In this document: positions 33,745 to 42,441 of the stretch, piece by piece
Position numbering within the stretch: position 1 is the stretch's first letter
Layout of the letters: each line of letters begins with the position of its first letter
Source of the DNA: Pseudomonas plecoglossicida NBRC 103162 = DSM 15088
GTDB lineage: Bacteria > Pseudomonadota > Gammaproteobacteria > Pseudomonadales > Pseudomonadaceae
Length of the DNA: 42,496 nt
Reading direction: 5' to 3'
NCBI RefSeq assembly: GCF_000730665.1
Contig: NZ_BBIV01000051.1
Span: 1 to 42,496 of the forward strand
Made by a program: the position numbers and the translations under genes
The notes under the pieces: generated by a model
What the model was told of the DNA's origin: nothing
What the model saw: only the letters and a program-made list of their open reading frames with translations
Databases searched by the model: none

Positions 33745-36700
33745 CAGAAGTTCATCTCCGCGCCAACCAGCACGCCATTGGCGCGCACGTAGAGGTTGCC
33801 CCCCAGCGACTGCTGGTATTCGGCGCGCACTTTCAGCGAACCGCGGTAGGCGTTGTAGCGATCATCGTCGAACCACCATTGCCAGCGCACGCCGACCCCG
33901 GCGCGGGCATCCTGGCGCCAGTCGTTGCTCGGGTCCTGACTGGAGAATTCGAGGAAGCCATAGGGCATGACGGTCTGTGGCGAGGAGCCGGGCAGTTTCC
34001 AGGCGTGGCCCTGCTGGTAGCGCGACAGCCAGGCGTGGTCGCCGGCACGGGTCCACCAGGCAGCGTCCAGATAGAGGAAGCGTTCGTTCCAGTCGTCCTC
34101 GTCGACCCGCCAGTCGTTGCGCCAGTCGCCCTGGTCGAGGAACGAGGAGGTGGCGCGCAGCAGCAGGTCGTTGCTCGATTGCGCGTTGTGCCGCAGGTCG
34201 CCCCAGTTGCCGCCGACCTTGGCCGGGCTGAGCAGCTCGCCCAGGCTCAGGCCGCTGTAGTGCTCATCATCGATCTGCCGCTGGTGATACAGCTCGGCAT
34301 ACAGGTTGAGGTTGGCCTGGCCCAGTGGCTTGTAGCGCAGGCCGACCCCGGTGCCCATGCTCTGGGCGTAGTCGGTGCGGCTCTGGCCACCGAACAGCAC
34401 CCGGCCGTAGACCGACAGGGTGCTGCCGTTGCGGCTGGGCTCTTCGCCCAGGGCGTGGTCCCACATGGCCAACTGCACGTTCTGCGACTGGGCCTTGCGT
34501 GACGTACCGCTGCGTTGGCCGTTGTCGAGGAACTTGTCGTTGGTCGAGGTGCCCGCAGGCGACCAGGTGCTGGCCAGGGTGACGGTATCGCGCCGTGACA
34601 GGCTCTCGTGGGCTCGGCGCTGGCGGTATTTTCGCGCTTCGAGGCTGCCGTACTCGTCGTCGCCGTCGACCAGGTGCTCTTCCACGTCGATGATCCGGCG
34701 CAGTTCCCGTCGCGCCGAGGCGCTGTCCTCGGCTTCGTCGTAGCGCAGCGCCAGGGTCTCGCCCAGGCGATAGTCTTCGGGGAAGTCGCGGGTGGCCTGC
34801 TCCAGGTAGGGGATCGACTGGCGGCGCTGGGCTTTGTCGGCCGAGCCGGCCAGGCGCATGCCGTAGTCGGCGCGGTAGCGCGGCTGGTCAGGGGCCAGGC
34901 GCACGGCTTCGGCGAGCCAGGCCGTGCTCTGCGCGCTGTCGCCAGCGGTTTGCGCGGTGCTGGCGGCGGCATAGTAGTGATCGGCGCGCGGGTTGTGGGC
35001 CAGGGCCTGGCGCTGAAATTCGAGGGCCGCGTGGGGGTCGCCCTGGCGCTGGGCGATGCTGGCACCCAGGGCCCAGTCATCGGCACTCTGGTGCCGGGCG
35101 CCATCCCAGTAGCGGCGGGCGGCCTGGGCATCGCCGTTGTTCAGGGCGCCGCTGGCCGCGGTCAGCCGGGCATTGTCGGTCCAGGCGCTGTCCGGCAGGC
35201 TGCGCCAGATCGGCGCCGCCGACTGCGAGTCGCCGGCGGCTTCCAGGGCATAGGCCAGCGGCAGGCGGTCGCCAGCGCCGCCGAGGCGCTCGGCGGCCTG
35301 GTAATAGACCACGGCCTCACCGGGCTGGTCGGGCATGGCGCAGCGGCCCAGGGCGCGCAGTTGGCCGGCTTCGGTCGGCGTGGCGGGAATGGCCTGGCGC
35401 ACGGCATCGCATTGCCCGTTCTCGGCCAGGCGGCCCAGCAGCTGCGCGCGGGTAGCGGCATCGACCCTGGGCACCAGGCCGAGCATGCGCCGGCTGTCCA
35501 GCGGTCCGTCGATGCGCGCATAGAGATTGCCCAGGCGCTGCAGCAGCGACGGCGTCAGTCGGCCTTGGCGACGGTCGTAGGCCTGCTCCAGCAATGACCG
35601 GGCGTGCTCGGCCTGGCCTTGTTGCAGCAGCAGGAAGGTGGTTTGCTCCAGCGCGGCCAGGTCGCCGCTCTGGCGGTAGCGGCGCTCCCACTCGGCTGCC
35701 GTGCGCGGTTGCGGCGGTTGCACCGGGTCACCGTACAGGCGCTGCTTGAGCACGGCGTAGGCGCGTGCATCCGCCTGGTCTGCGCAACCCTTGAACTGTT
35801 CGCGGGCAAGGTCCGGGTCATGCCGGGACAGCCAGTCCACGGTTTCCAGGCAGGGGCGCTGCAGCTCATTGCTCAAGCGCATGACGAGGGGCGCGTCGCC
35901 CCCTTCCCGGGCCAGTTCCCACAATTGCTGGCGTTGTTCCGGTCGTTGCAACTGGTCGCTCGGCAGGGTTTGCAGCCAACGCTGCGCCTGCTGGTTGTGA
36001 CCCACGGCAATCGCCCGGTTGGCCATGGCCAGGCGGGCCTGGTTGGCCGCCTCGGCGGAGGGCGCCGTCTGCAGCAGTTTGTTCAGCCCCTGCTCGTCGA
36101 CCTGCTGGATATAGGCATTGGCCAGGCGCTGCCAGTCCTGTGCGGGCAGCTGGCCCTTGTCGGCCAGCGGTTGCAGCTGTTCGATGGTCTGGTTCCAGTC
36201 GCGCAGTTGCTCGGCGAAATTGGCTCGCGCCAGGCGCAATACCCGGCCGTCGTTGCGCGGGGGGATCTGGCTGAGCCAGTCCAGGGCTTTGCCGGCACCG
36301 CCGAACTTGGCAAGGCTCAGGCTATAGGCCTGCCACAGGCGAACGCGCTGGTTGGCATCGGCGCTGGCCATCCAGCTTTCCACCTGGCTGGCCGCCGGCG
36401 GGTCCTGTTCGATCCAGGTCAGGCGCAGTTCCTGCAAGGTATCGGCCTGCTCGGCGCTGCCGGCCATCTGCTCGGCGACGGCTTCAGCGTCCTTGTAGCG
36501 GCGTTGGTGGGCCAGGGCCTCGACCAGCAGGGCGCGGGCCTCGTCGTTGTTCGGTACCCGGCCGAGCACGTGGCGGGTCAGGCGCTCGACTTCGACCCAG
36601 TTGTCCTTCTTCGCTTCGCGGTAGCTGCGCTCCATGAACGGGAAGCTGGTGAAGCGCTGGAACTCGGTCATCGGCGCGGCCAGCGAGGGCAGCGCGGCGG

Positions 36701-36746
36701 AGCACAGCAACAGGCTGGTGAAGGTCAGGGTAAAACGCGGCTTCAT
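33744..36746 (-). CDS. nfrA: NfrA-like outer-membrane glycan export protein, phage N4 receptor family (1000 aa)
   Basis: Outer-membrane protein homologous to E. coli NfrA, which displays or exports the N4 glycan receptor and is needed for phage N4 adsorption. A signal peptide (MKPRFTLTFTSLLLCSAALP.., cleavage near residue 23) is followed by long TPR-like helical repeats to about residue 700 (for example NDEARALLVEALAHQRRYKD), then about 300 residues of alternating beta strands ending in aromatic F (VLVGAEMNF), the form of an outer-membrane barrel. The layout is like BcsC and PgaA. The ATG overlaps the nfrB stop by four bases. It is similar in length to E. coli NfrA (about 990 aa). Confidence 0.9.
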   Translation of the reverse strand: MKPRFTLTFTSLLLCSAALPSLAAPMTEFQRFTSFPFMERSYREAKKDNWVEVERLTRHVLGRVPNNDEARALLVEALAHQRRYKDAEAVAEQMAGSAEQADTLQELRLTWIEQDPPAASQVESWMASADANQRVRLWQAYSLSLAKFGGAGKALDWLSQIPPRNDGRVLRLARANFAEQLRDWNQTIEQLQPLADKGQLPAQDWQRLANAYIQQVDEQGLNKLLQTAPSAEAANQARLAMANRAIAVGHNQQAQRWLQTLPSDQLQRPEQRQQLWELAREGGDAPLVMRLSNELQRPCLETVDWLSRHDPDLAREQFKGCADQADARAYAVLKQRLYGDPVQPPQPRTAAEWERRYRQSGDLAALEQTTFLLLQQGQAEHARSLLEQAYDRRQGRLTPSLLQRLGNLYARIDGPLDSRRMLGLVPRVDAATRAQLLGRLAENGQCDAVRQAIPATPTEAGQLRALGRCAMPDQPGEAVVYYQAAERLGGAGDRLPLAYALEAAGDSQSAAPIWRSLPDSAWTDNARLTAASGALNNGDAQAARRYWDGARHQSADDWALGASIAQRQGDPHAALEFQRQALAHNPRADHYYAAASTAQTAGDSAQSTAWLAEAVRLAPDQPRYRADYGMRLAGSADKAQRRQSIPYLEQATRDFPEDYRLGETLALRYDEAEDSASARRELRRIIDVEEHLVDGDDEYGSLEARKYRQRRAHESLSRRDTVTLASTWSPAGTSTNDKFLDNGQRSGTSRKAQSQNVQLAMWDHALGEEPSRNGSTLSVYGRVLFGGQSRTDYAQSMGTGVGLRYKPLGQANLNLYAELYHQRQIDDEHYSGLSLGELLSPAKVGGNWGDLRHNAQSSNDLLLRATSSFLDQGDWRNDWRVDEDDWNERFLYLDAAWWTRAGDHAWLSRYQQGHAWKLPGSSPQTVMPYGFLEFSSQDPSNDWRQDARAGVGVRWQWWFDDDRYNAYRGSLKVRAEYQQSLGGNLYVRANGVLVGAEMNF

Positions 36747-38917
36747 GCCACCTCCCGGATCAGGTCATAGGCGGCCTGCTGCTCGCTGGCCTGTTCGGCG
36801 AGGGCTTGCTGCAGCACCTGCTCGGTGATGATGCCGCGGGCGATCAGGTGCTCGCCGAGGCTTTGCCGCTCGGGGTCGAAATCGATCAGTGCCTGGTTGA
36901 ACAGCGTCACCGGCACCATGCCGCGCACTTGCAGCAGGGTGCCGAGCATGACCTGGTGGCAACTGACCTTCTCGATCAGTTCGGCGTTGTCCTGGTGCTG
37001 TTCGAGCACCTCGAGCATGTGCCGGGTCTGCTCTGTCTGCCAGGGGCTGGGGTAGTGGTAGCCCAGGCCCAGGGTGACCCGGCCCTGGGGGGCCAGGCGG
37101 CAGCTCACCGGGCGCTTGAGCTGGCGGCTGATTACCCCCAGCGACACCTGGCTGACCGGGGTCTCGCTGGCCAGCACCAGCGTGTCGCCATCCTCCGCCA
37201 CCGGCAGCACCCCGTAATGGGTGGCCAGCCGGCGGGGCAGGGTGGCGATCAGCCGTGCATCGAGCTTGAACGGGTTGAGCGGTGCCCAGGGCAGGTCGAG
37301 TTGCTCGGCCAGGGCCTGCACCAGTTGTTCGCTGCTCAGCCAGCCGCGCAGCAACAGTTCGCGGCCCAGGCGGCGGCGCACCGGGCTGGTGATGGCCTGT
37401 TCCAGCTGCTGCTCGCTGATCAGGCCTTTGGCCACCAGCCGTTGCCCCAGCGGGGTGCGCGCCGGCGAGGCGAGGGCGGGGAACTCGTGGGTGGTCTTGT
37501 CCCACGCTACCCGACGCGAATCGCCCATCTCCATGACCTGGCGCAAGGCGCGCAGGTTGGCGAAGAAGTTGACGAAGTTGCTCCACATCATCCGCGGCGC
37601 CGACAGCAGGCCTTCGCCGATGCCGTAGAAGCGGGTAACGAACCAGCCGCGCTGGAACAGGCGGTTGATCAGCATCAGGCCGTTGAGCCAGAGCAGGGTG
37701 GTGAGCAGCCAGCTGTCGCTGAGAATGGACATGAAACGCCACGATTGCGGGGCGATCACCGTTACCAGCCACATGGCCAGCAGCACCAGCAGCAACAGGT
37801 TGACCAAAAAACTCAGCAGGTAGGCGAACAGCCCGCGGCGGTCGCGCCAGAGGAAGTAGTTGAGCGCGCCGGTACGGCTCCAGCCGAGGTTGCTGGTGCC
37901 CTGGAACACGATGCCGACGATCCACCGCGACTTCTGCCGGATGGCGTGCTGCCAGTCCCGCGGGAAGTGCTCGCGCACGCAGATCACCTGGGAAAACTCA
38001 CGGCTCATGCCCAGGCGCCATTCCTGCTTGAGGGTCAGCGCCGGGTCGCTGATGGAGTAGCGGGCAAAGATGCACTTCATGCCTTTCTGCTTCAGGCGAA
38101 AGCCGATGTCGTAGTCTTCGGTAAGACTCTGCACGTCGAAGGCGATGCCGTCGCCATCTTCGAGCAGCGCGCTGATGGCGCGGCGGCTGAAGCAGGTGCC
38201 GACGCCTGCGCTGGGCACCTGGCCGGTAAGCGCTTCGCGCACGATCACGTCCTTGCCGTGGTTCTCGGCGAATTCGTCCACGTAGTGCCCGGCGGTGAAA
38301 CCTTTCCATTCCGGTGCGTAGGGGTACACCGGGATCTGGATCATGTCCTTGTTGGGCAACAGGTAGTTGAACAGCCGCAACTCCATGGGCGAGATCACGT
38401 CTTCGGCGTCGTGCAGGATGAAACCGGCGAACTCGATGCGCGCATCGTCCTGGAAGCGCAGGATGGCGTCGATGATGTTGTTCAGGCAGTCGGCCTTGCT
38501 GGTCGGACCGGGGCGGGCACAGACCACCTTGTGCACGTTGGGGTAGTGCAGGCAGACGGCGTCGACGTCGGCCTGGGTCTGCGGGTCGTTGGGGTAGGTG
38601 CCAACGAAGATCTGGTAGTTCTCGTAGTCGATGGTCGAGGCTGCCAGGCGCGCCATTTCGCCGACCACGCCCACCTCGTTCCAGGCCGGGACCATGATCG
38701 CCAGGGGTTTTTCCGGCACTTCGTACAAGCGTTTCTCGTCGGCCTTCTCGTACTTGTCGTAGATGCGAAAGCGCCGGATCAGCTTGCGGCCCCAATAGCA
38801 CAGGTCGATGAACAGGTCATCGAGGCCCAGCAGGAACATCAGGGTGGCGAGGATGATCGCCAGGATCTTGAGGCCGAACAGCACATAGGTCAGGAAGTCG
38901 ATAAAAGCCAGGCTCAT
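36743..38917 (-). CDS. nfrB: NfrB-like glycosyltransferase with c-di-GMP-binding MshEN-type motifs (724 aa)
   Basis: Inner-membrane processive glycosyltransferase, proposed in E. coli to polymerise ManNAc into the N4 glycan receptor under c-di-GMP control. Transmembrane helices lie near residues 5-35 and at 365-425. The GT-2 domain shows AWNEVG (78-83), HDAED (169-173), TEDYD (266-270) and QKSRW (328-332). The C-terminal part carries four copies of the pattern LGxxL-xx-G-x-L/I-x5-L-x2-AL at about 489, 516, 657 and 686; the one at 516 (RLGRELLLRGWLSSEQL..) fits the c-di-GMP-binding MshEN motif closely. It overlaps wecB upstream and nfrA downstream by four bases each (ATGA), so all three are coupled. 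Confidence 0.92.
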   Translation of the reverse strand: MSLAFIDFLTYVLFGLKILAIILATLMFLLGLDDLFIDLCYWGRKLIRRFRIYDKYEKADEKRLYEVPEKPLAIMVPAWNEVGVVGEMARLAASTIDYENYQIFVGTYPNDPQTQADVDAVCLHYPNVHKVVCARPGPTSKADCLNNIIDAILRFQDDARIEFAGFILHDAEDVISPMELRLFNYLLPNKDMIQIPVYPYAPEWKGFTAGHYVDEFAENHGKDVIVREALTGQVPSAGVGTCFSRRAISALLEDGDGIAFDVQSLTEDYDIGFRLKQKGMKCIFARYSISDPALTLKQEWRLGMSREFSQVICVREHFPRDWQHAIRQKSRWIVGIVFQGTSNLGWSRTGALNYFLWRDRRGLFAYLLSFLVNLLLLVLLAMWLVTVIAPQSWRFMSILSDSWLLTTLLWLNGLMLINRLFQRGWFVTRFYGIGEGLLSAPRMMWSNFVNFFANLRALRQVMEMGDSRRVAWDKTTHEFPALASPARTPLGQRLVAKGLISEQQLEQAITSPVRRRLGRELLLRGWLSSEQLVQALAEQLDLPWAPLNPFKLDARLIATLPRRLATHYGVLPVAEDGDTLVLASETPVSQVSLGVISRQLKRPVSCRLAPQGRVTLGLGYHYPSPWQTEQTRHMLEVLEQHQDNAELIEKVSCHQVMLGTLLQVRGMVPVTLFNQALIDFDPERQSLGEHLIARGIITEQVLQQALAEQASEQQAAYDLIREVA

Positions 38918-40068
38918 GCGTCATCCCGTTGCTTGGCGGTTTCCTCGAACCAGCGGCTCAGGCGTTCGACAATGATCTCGCTGGCGTGGCCGTCGCCGAA
39001 CGGGGTGAAGACCCGCGCCATCTGCCGGTAGGCCGCGTCGTCGTCGAGCAAGTGGCTGGTCTCCTTGACGATGCGTTCGGTCAGGGTGCCGACCAGCTTG
39101 ACCGTGCCACCCTCCAGCACCGAGGGCCGTTCGGTGACCTTGCGCAGAACCAGCACCGGCTTGCCCAGGGCCGGGGCTTCTTCCTGGATGCCGCCGGAGT
39201 CGGTCAGGATGATGTGCGCGCGGTTCATCAGCCAGACGAAATGCTGGTAGTCCTGGGGCGGCACCAGAAGGATATTGTCGCGTCCGGACAGCAGCCCGTA
39301 CACCGCTTTCTGCACATGCGGGTTGAGGTGCACGGGGTAGACGAACTGCACGTCGGGATGGCGCAGGGCGAGTTCGGCCAGGGCCAGGCAGATGCGCTCG
39401 AAACCGGCGCCGAAGTTTTCCCGGCGATGGCCGGTGATCAGCACCATGCGCTGGTCGTCGCGCAGGGCGTGCAGGGGGGAGTCGGCTGCCGGGTGCCAGG
39501 CGCTGGCGGCCAGGTACTCGCGCATCCACAGCAAGGCGTCGATCACGGTGTTGCCGGTGACTTCGATGTTTTCCAGCGGCACCCCTTCGCGCAGCAGGTT
39601 GTCACGGGACTTGGTGGTGGGGGCGAAGTGCAGGTCGGCAATCACCCCGGTCAGGCGCCGGTTGGCTTCTTCCGGCCAGGGCTGCTGCAGGTTGCCGGTG
39701 CGCAGCCCGGCTTCGACATGGCCGATGGGGATGTGCCGGTGGAAGGCGGCCAGGCCTGCGATGAAGCTGGTGGTGGTGTCGCCGTGCACCAGCACGAGGT
39801 CTGGCTTGACCTGTTCATAGGCCTTGTCGATCTTGTCCAGCAGGTCGCGCGCCAGGCCGTTGAGGGTCTGGTTCTGGGTCATCACCTTGAGGTCCTGGTC
39901 GACGCTCAGGCCGAACGCCGTGAGCACCTGCCCGAGCATCTCGCGGTGCTGGCCGGTGGAGCAGATATGCAGGTCCAGGTCCGGCCATTCGCGCAGCACC
40001 CTGGCCAGCGGAGCCATCTTGATCGCCTCTGGGCGGGTGCCGAATACCATCATGACGGTGTTAGCCAT
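38914..40068 (-). CDS. wecB: UDP-N-acetylglucosamine 2-epimerase WecB (384 aa)
   Basis: Non-hydrolysing epimerase that converts UDP-GlcNAc to UDP-ManNAc in the cytoplasm. The N-terminal motif VMMVFGTRPEAIKMAPL (5-21), VHGDTTTS, HVEAGLRTG, THRREN-like ITGHRREN and DSGGIQEEAPALGKPVL are all characteristic. The length fits E. coli WecB (376 aa). GAGGA precedes the ATG at 40068. It is the first gene of the nfr operon, which supplies the sugar donor directly to NfrB. In E. coli wecB sits in the enterobacterial common antigen cluster instead, so its placement here supports ManNAc as the Nfr substrate. Confidence 0.94.
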   Translation of the reverse strand: MANTVMMVFGTRPEAIKMAPLARVLREWPDLDLHICSTGQHREMLGQVLTAFGLSVDQDLKVMTQNQTLNGLARDLLDKIDKAYEQVKPDLVLVHGDTTTSFIAGLAAFHRHIPIGHVEAGLRTGNLQQPWPEEANRRLTGVIADLHFAPTTKSRDNLLREGVPLENIEVTGNTVIDALLWMREYLAASAWHPAADSPLHALRDDQRMVLITGHRRENFGAGFERICLALAELALRHPDVQFVYPVHLNPHVQKAVYGLLSGRDNILLVPPQDYQHFVWLMNRAHIILTDSGGIQEEAPALGKPVLVLRKVTERPSVLEGGTVKLVGTLTERIVKETSHLLDDDAAYRQMARVFTPFGDGHASEIIVERLSRWFEETAKQRDDA

Positions 40069-40264
40069 CGACGTGTTCCTCGTTCGATTTGCCGGACGAA
40101 GCGATACGACTCATTGCCGTTTGCAATGGATAGATACAAGCAGTCAGGGGCGGGGTTGTCCAATGCGCACTGTTGATTGAACGGTCAGACAAATGTGTCT
40201 CCCAGACTTTTTCTTGTAGGATGCACCTTGTAATTTGTCATGGCTTTTCATCATGGAGCTGCAC

Positions 40265-40696
40265 ATGCAAGGCAAGGCACGCAAGATCGTCCAGGCCATT
40301 CTCTACGAGGTCATCGCCGTGGCCTGCGTGGCACCGGCGCTGGAGCTGGCGTTCGGGGCCGGCATGGCCCAGTCGGCCGTGCTGTCGATGCTGATGTCGG
40401 GCATCGCGATGAGCTGGAACATGGGCTTCAACTGGGTGTTCGAGCGCTGGGAAGCCCGTCAGCACAAACGTGAGCGCACCTTCATGCGCCGACTGCTGCA
40501 TGCCCTGGGCTTCGAGGGCGGCCTGGTGGTGCTCCTGCTGCCGCTGGTGGCGTACTGGCTGGATGTCAGCCTGTGGGCGGCGCTCCTTACCAACCTGGCG
40601 CTGTTCGTGTTCTTCTTCGTCTATGCCTTCGTGTTCCAGTGGGGCTTCGACAAAGTGTTCGACGTGCCGCTCTCGGCCCAGCAAGCCAAGTGTTGA
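40265..40696 (+). CDS. PACE family efflux protein (143 aa)
   Basis: Small inner-membrane transporter of the proteobacterial antimicrobial compound efflux family (AceI-like), which exports biocides such as chlorhexidine. Four transmembrane helices form two similar halves: ILYEVIAVACVAPALELAF, AVLSMLMSGIAMSWNMGFN.WVFE, then ALGFEGGLVVLLLPLVAYWL and ALLTNLALFVFFFVYAFVFQW. The pattern E, WNxxFNxxFE and F.YxxxFxW is typical. I chose the ATG at 40265 with GGAG six bases upstream; an ATG four codons earlier is possible. It is divergent from wecB and followed by the ilvA leader. No LysR regulator is adjacent, unlike several family members. Confidence 0.9.
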   Translation: MQGKARKIVQAILYEVIAVACVAPALELAFGAGMAQSAVLSMLMSGIAMSWNMGFNWVFERWEARQHKRERTFMRRLLHALGFEGGLVVLLLPLVAYWLDVSLWAALLTNLALFVFFFVYAFVFQWGFDKVFDVPLSAQQAKC

Positions 40697-40720
40697 CTTG
40701 CCCGCATCGGGCAGGATAAG
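40693..40720 (+). promoter_or_regulatory. Candidate sigma-70 promoter for ilvA
   Basis: TTGACT (40693-40698) and GATAAG (40715-40720) with 16-base spacing; the -35 box overlaps the stop codon of the PACE gene. Initiation near 40727 would place the leader-peptide ATG only about four bases in, which is unusual, so an additional upstream promoter is possible. Confidence 0.4.
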
Positions 40721-40730
40721 TTCCCACCCC

Positions 40731-40793
40731 ATGAACACTTTCCCGCACGTGAACGCCATTATTATTACCGCCATTATCAGCTTGGCGGGCTAG
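40731..40793 (+). CDS. Isoleucine-rich attenuation leader peptide of ilvA (20 aa)
   Basis: Twenty-codon open frame MNTFPHVNAIIITAIISLAG followed by TAG. It has five Ile codons in a seven-codon window, including three consecutive ATT, and a Thr codon within the run. These are the amino acids of the threonine deaminase pathway. Ribosome stalling at the ATT codons when Ile-tRNA is scarce would free the downstream antiterminator strand. It lies directly upstream of a terminator hairpin and ilvA. Confidence 0.8.
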   Translation: MNTFPHVNAIIITAIISLAG

Positions 40794-40833
40794 CGCGTAC
40801 GTGCACCGAACCCGCCCTGGAGGCGGGTTTTTC
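40784..40833 (+). promoter_or_regulatory. ilvA attenuator: terminator with competing antiterminator
   Basis: The terminator stem AACCCGCC (40809-40816) and GGCGGGTT (40822-40829) with a 5-base loop runs into TTTTT (40828-40832). The competing strand GGCGGG at 40784-40789 lies in the last codons of the leader peptide and can pair with CCCGCC (40811-40816), blocking the terminator. A ribosome at the leader stop codon (40793) would cover that strand and favour termination; a ribosome stalled at the Ile codons (40758-40778) would not. Confidence 0.82.
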
Positions 40834-40878
40834 TCTCTGACTCCTGGGCAACGTGAATACAGCCAAGGAGTTGCATCG

Positions 40879-42441
40879 ATGACCAACCTCAACGTCAGTC
40901 CACGTACCCCGCCAACCCCGCAGCAGCTGCTGTCGGAGCAGGTACGGCGCATCCTTTCGGCGCCGGTGTACGACCTGGCCATCGAGACCCCGCTGCAACG
41001 GGCCCCGGCATTGTCCGCCAGCCTGGGCAACCAGGTATTGCTCAAGCGCGAAGACCTGCAACCGACCTTCTCGTTCAAGATCCGCGGTGCCTACACCCGG
41101 CTCTCGCGCCTGAGCACGGTCCAGCGCGAGCGCGGGGTGATCACCGCCTCGGCGGGCAACCACGCCCAGGGCGTGGCCATGGCGGCCGCCCGGCTGGGCA
41201 TCAAGGCAACCATCGTGATGCCGACCACCACCCCGTCGCTCAAGGTCGAGGGCGTGCGTTCGCGAGGCGGTGAGGTGGTGCTGCACGGCGAGAGCTTCCC
41301 CCATGCCCTGGCCCATGCGCTGACCTTGGCCGACAAAGAAGGCGCGACCTTCGTACCGCCCTACGACGACCCGGACGTGATCGCCGGGCAGGGCACCGTT
41401 GGCATGGAGATCCTGCGTCAGCAACCGGGGGCGCTGGATGCGATCTTCGTGCCTGTGGGCGGCGGTGGGCTGGTGGCCGGTATCGCTGCGTACGTGAAGT
41501 ACCTGCGACCGCAGGTCAAGGTAATCGGCGTCGAACCGGAAGATTCCAATTGCCTGCAGGCCGCGCTGGCCGCAGGCGAGCGGGTGATCCTGCCGCAGGT
41601 CGGTACCTTCGCCGACGGCGTGGCGGTGGCCCAGGTCGGTGCCCATTGTTTCGAACTGTGCCGGCACTTCGTCGATGAAGTGGTCACGGTCAGCAGTGAC
41701 GAACTGTGCGCGGCGATCAAGGACATCTACGACGACACCCGTTCCATCACCGAGCCTTCAGGCGCCCTGGCCGTGGCCGGGATCAAGAAGTACGTGGCCC
41801 GTGAGGGCGTGCAGGGGCAGACCCTGGTGGCCATCGATTCCGGGGCCAACGTCAACTTCGACCGCTTGCGCCATGTGGCCGAGCGCGCCGAGCTGGGCGA
41901 GCAGCGCGAAGCGATCATCGCCGTAACCATCCCCGAACAGCCGGGCAGTTTCCGTGCATTCTGCCAGGCACTGGGGCGGCGGCAGATCACCGAGTTCAAC
42001 TACCGCTATTACCCAGGTAAGGAGGCGCGTCTGTTCGTCGGCGTGCAGACTCACCCGCTGCATGATCCGCGCGATCGATTGCTGGCCAGCCTCGGCGAGC
42101 AGGGCTACAGCGTGCTCGACCTGACCGACAACGAGCTGGCCAAGCTGCATGTGCGCCATACCGTGGGCGGGCATGCGGCGCCGGGGGCTGAAGAACGGGT
42201 GCTGCGCTTCGAGTTCCCCGAGCGGCCGGGGGCGTTGCTGGGTTTTCTGGAGCGGTTGGGCAAGCGCTGGAACATCAGTTTGTTCCATTACCGTAATCAT
42301 GGTGCGGCGCAGGCGCAGGTGTTCGCGGCGCTGGAAGTGCCGATGGATGAACAGGCGGGGATGGCGCAGGCGCTGGAGGAGATGGGGTATCGGTATTGGG
42401 ATGAGACCGAGAATCCGGCGTATCGGTTGTTTCTTGGGTGA
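40879..42441 (+). CDS. ilvA: Biosynthetic threonine ammonia-lyase IlvA (520 aa)
   Basis: PLP-dependent threonine deaminase, the first committed step of isoleucine synthesis, converting threonine to 2-oxobutyrate. The PLP lysine is Lys67 in TFSFKIRGAY, the substrate loop is SAGNHAQG, and the phosphate-binding glycine loop is GGGGL. Two C-terminal ACT-like regulatory regions of about 80 residues each (EQREAIIAVTIPEQPGSF.. and ERVLRFEFPERPGALL..) indicate feedback control by isoleucine and valine. The length is the biosynthetic type (about 515 aa) rather than the catabolic TdcB type. The ATG at 40879 has AAGGAG at 40864-40869; the frame upstream of it lies in the attenuator and is not used. Confidence 0.96.
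   Translation: MTNLNVSPRTPPTPQQLLSEQVRRILSAPVYDLAIETPLQRAPALSASLGNQVLLKREDLQPTFSFKIRGAYTRLSRLSTVQRERGVITASAGNHAQGVAMAAARLGIKATIVMPTTTPSLKVEGVRSRGGEVVLHGESFPHALAHALTLADKEGATFVPPYDDPDVIAGQGTVGMEILRQQPGALDAIFVPVGGGGLVAGIAAYVKYLRPQVKVIGVEPEDSNCLQAALAAGERVILPQVGTFADGVAVAQVGAHCFELCRHFVDEVVTVSSDELCAAIKDIYDDTRSITEPSGALAVAGIKKYVAREGVQGQTLVAIDSGANVNFDRLRHVAERAELGEQREAIIAVTIPEQPGSFRAFCQALGRRQITEFNYRYYPGKEARLFVGVQTHPLHDPRDRLLASLGEQGYSVLDLTDNELAKLHVRHTVGGHAAPGAEERVLRFEFPERPGALLGFLERLGKRWNISLFHYRNHGAAQAQVFAALEVPMDEQAGMAQALEEMGYRYWDETENPAYRLFLG

Noticed and set aside
40187..40200. AGACA-AATG-TGTCT inverted repeat between wecB and the PACE gene as an operator
   Set aside because: Five-base arms are too short to be convincing, and no regulator gene or well-placed promoter supports it.
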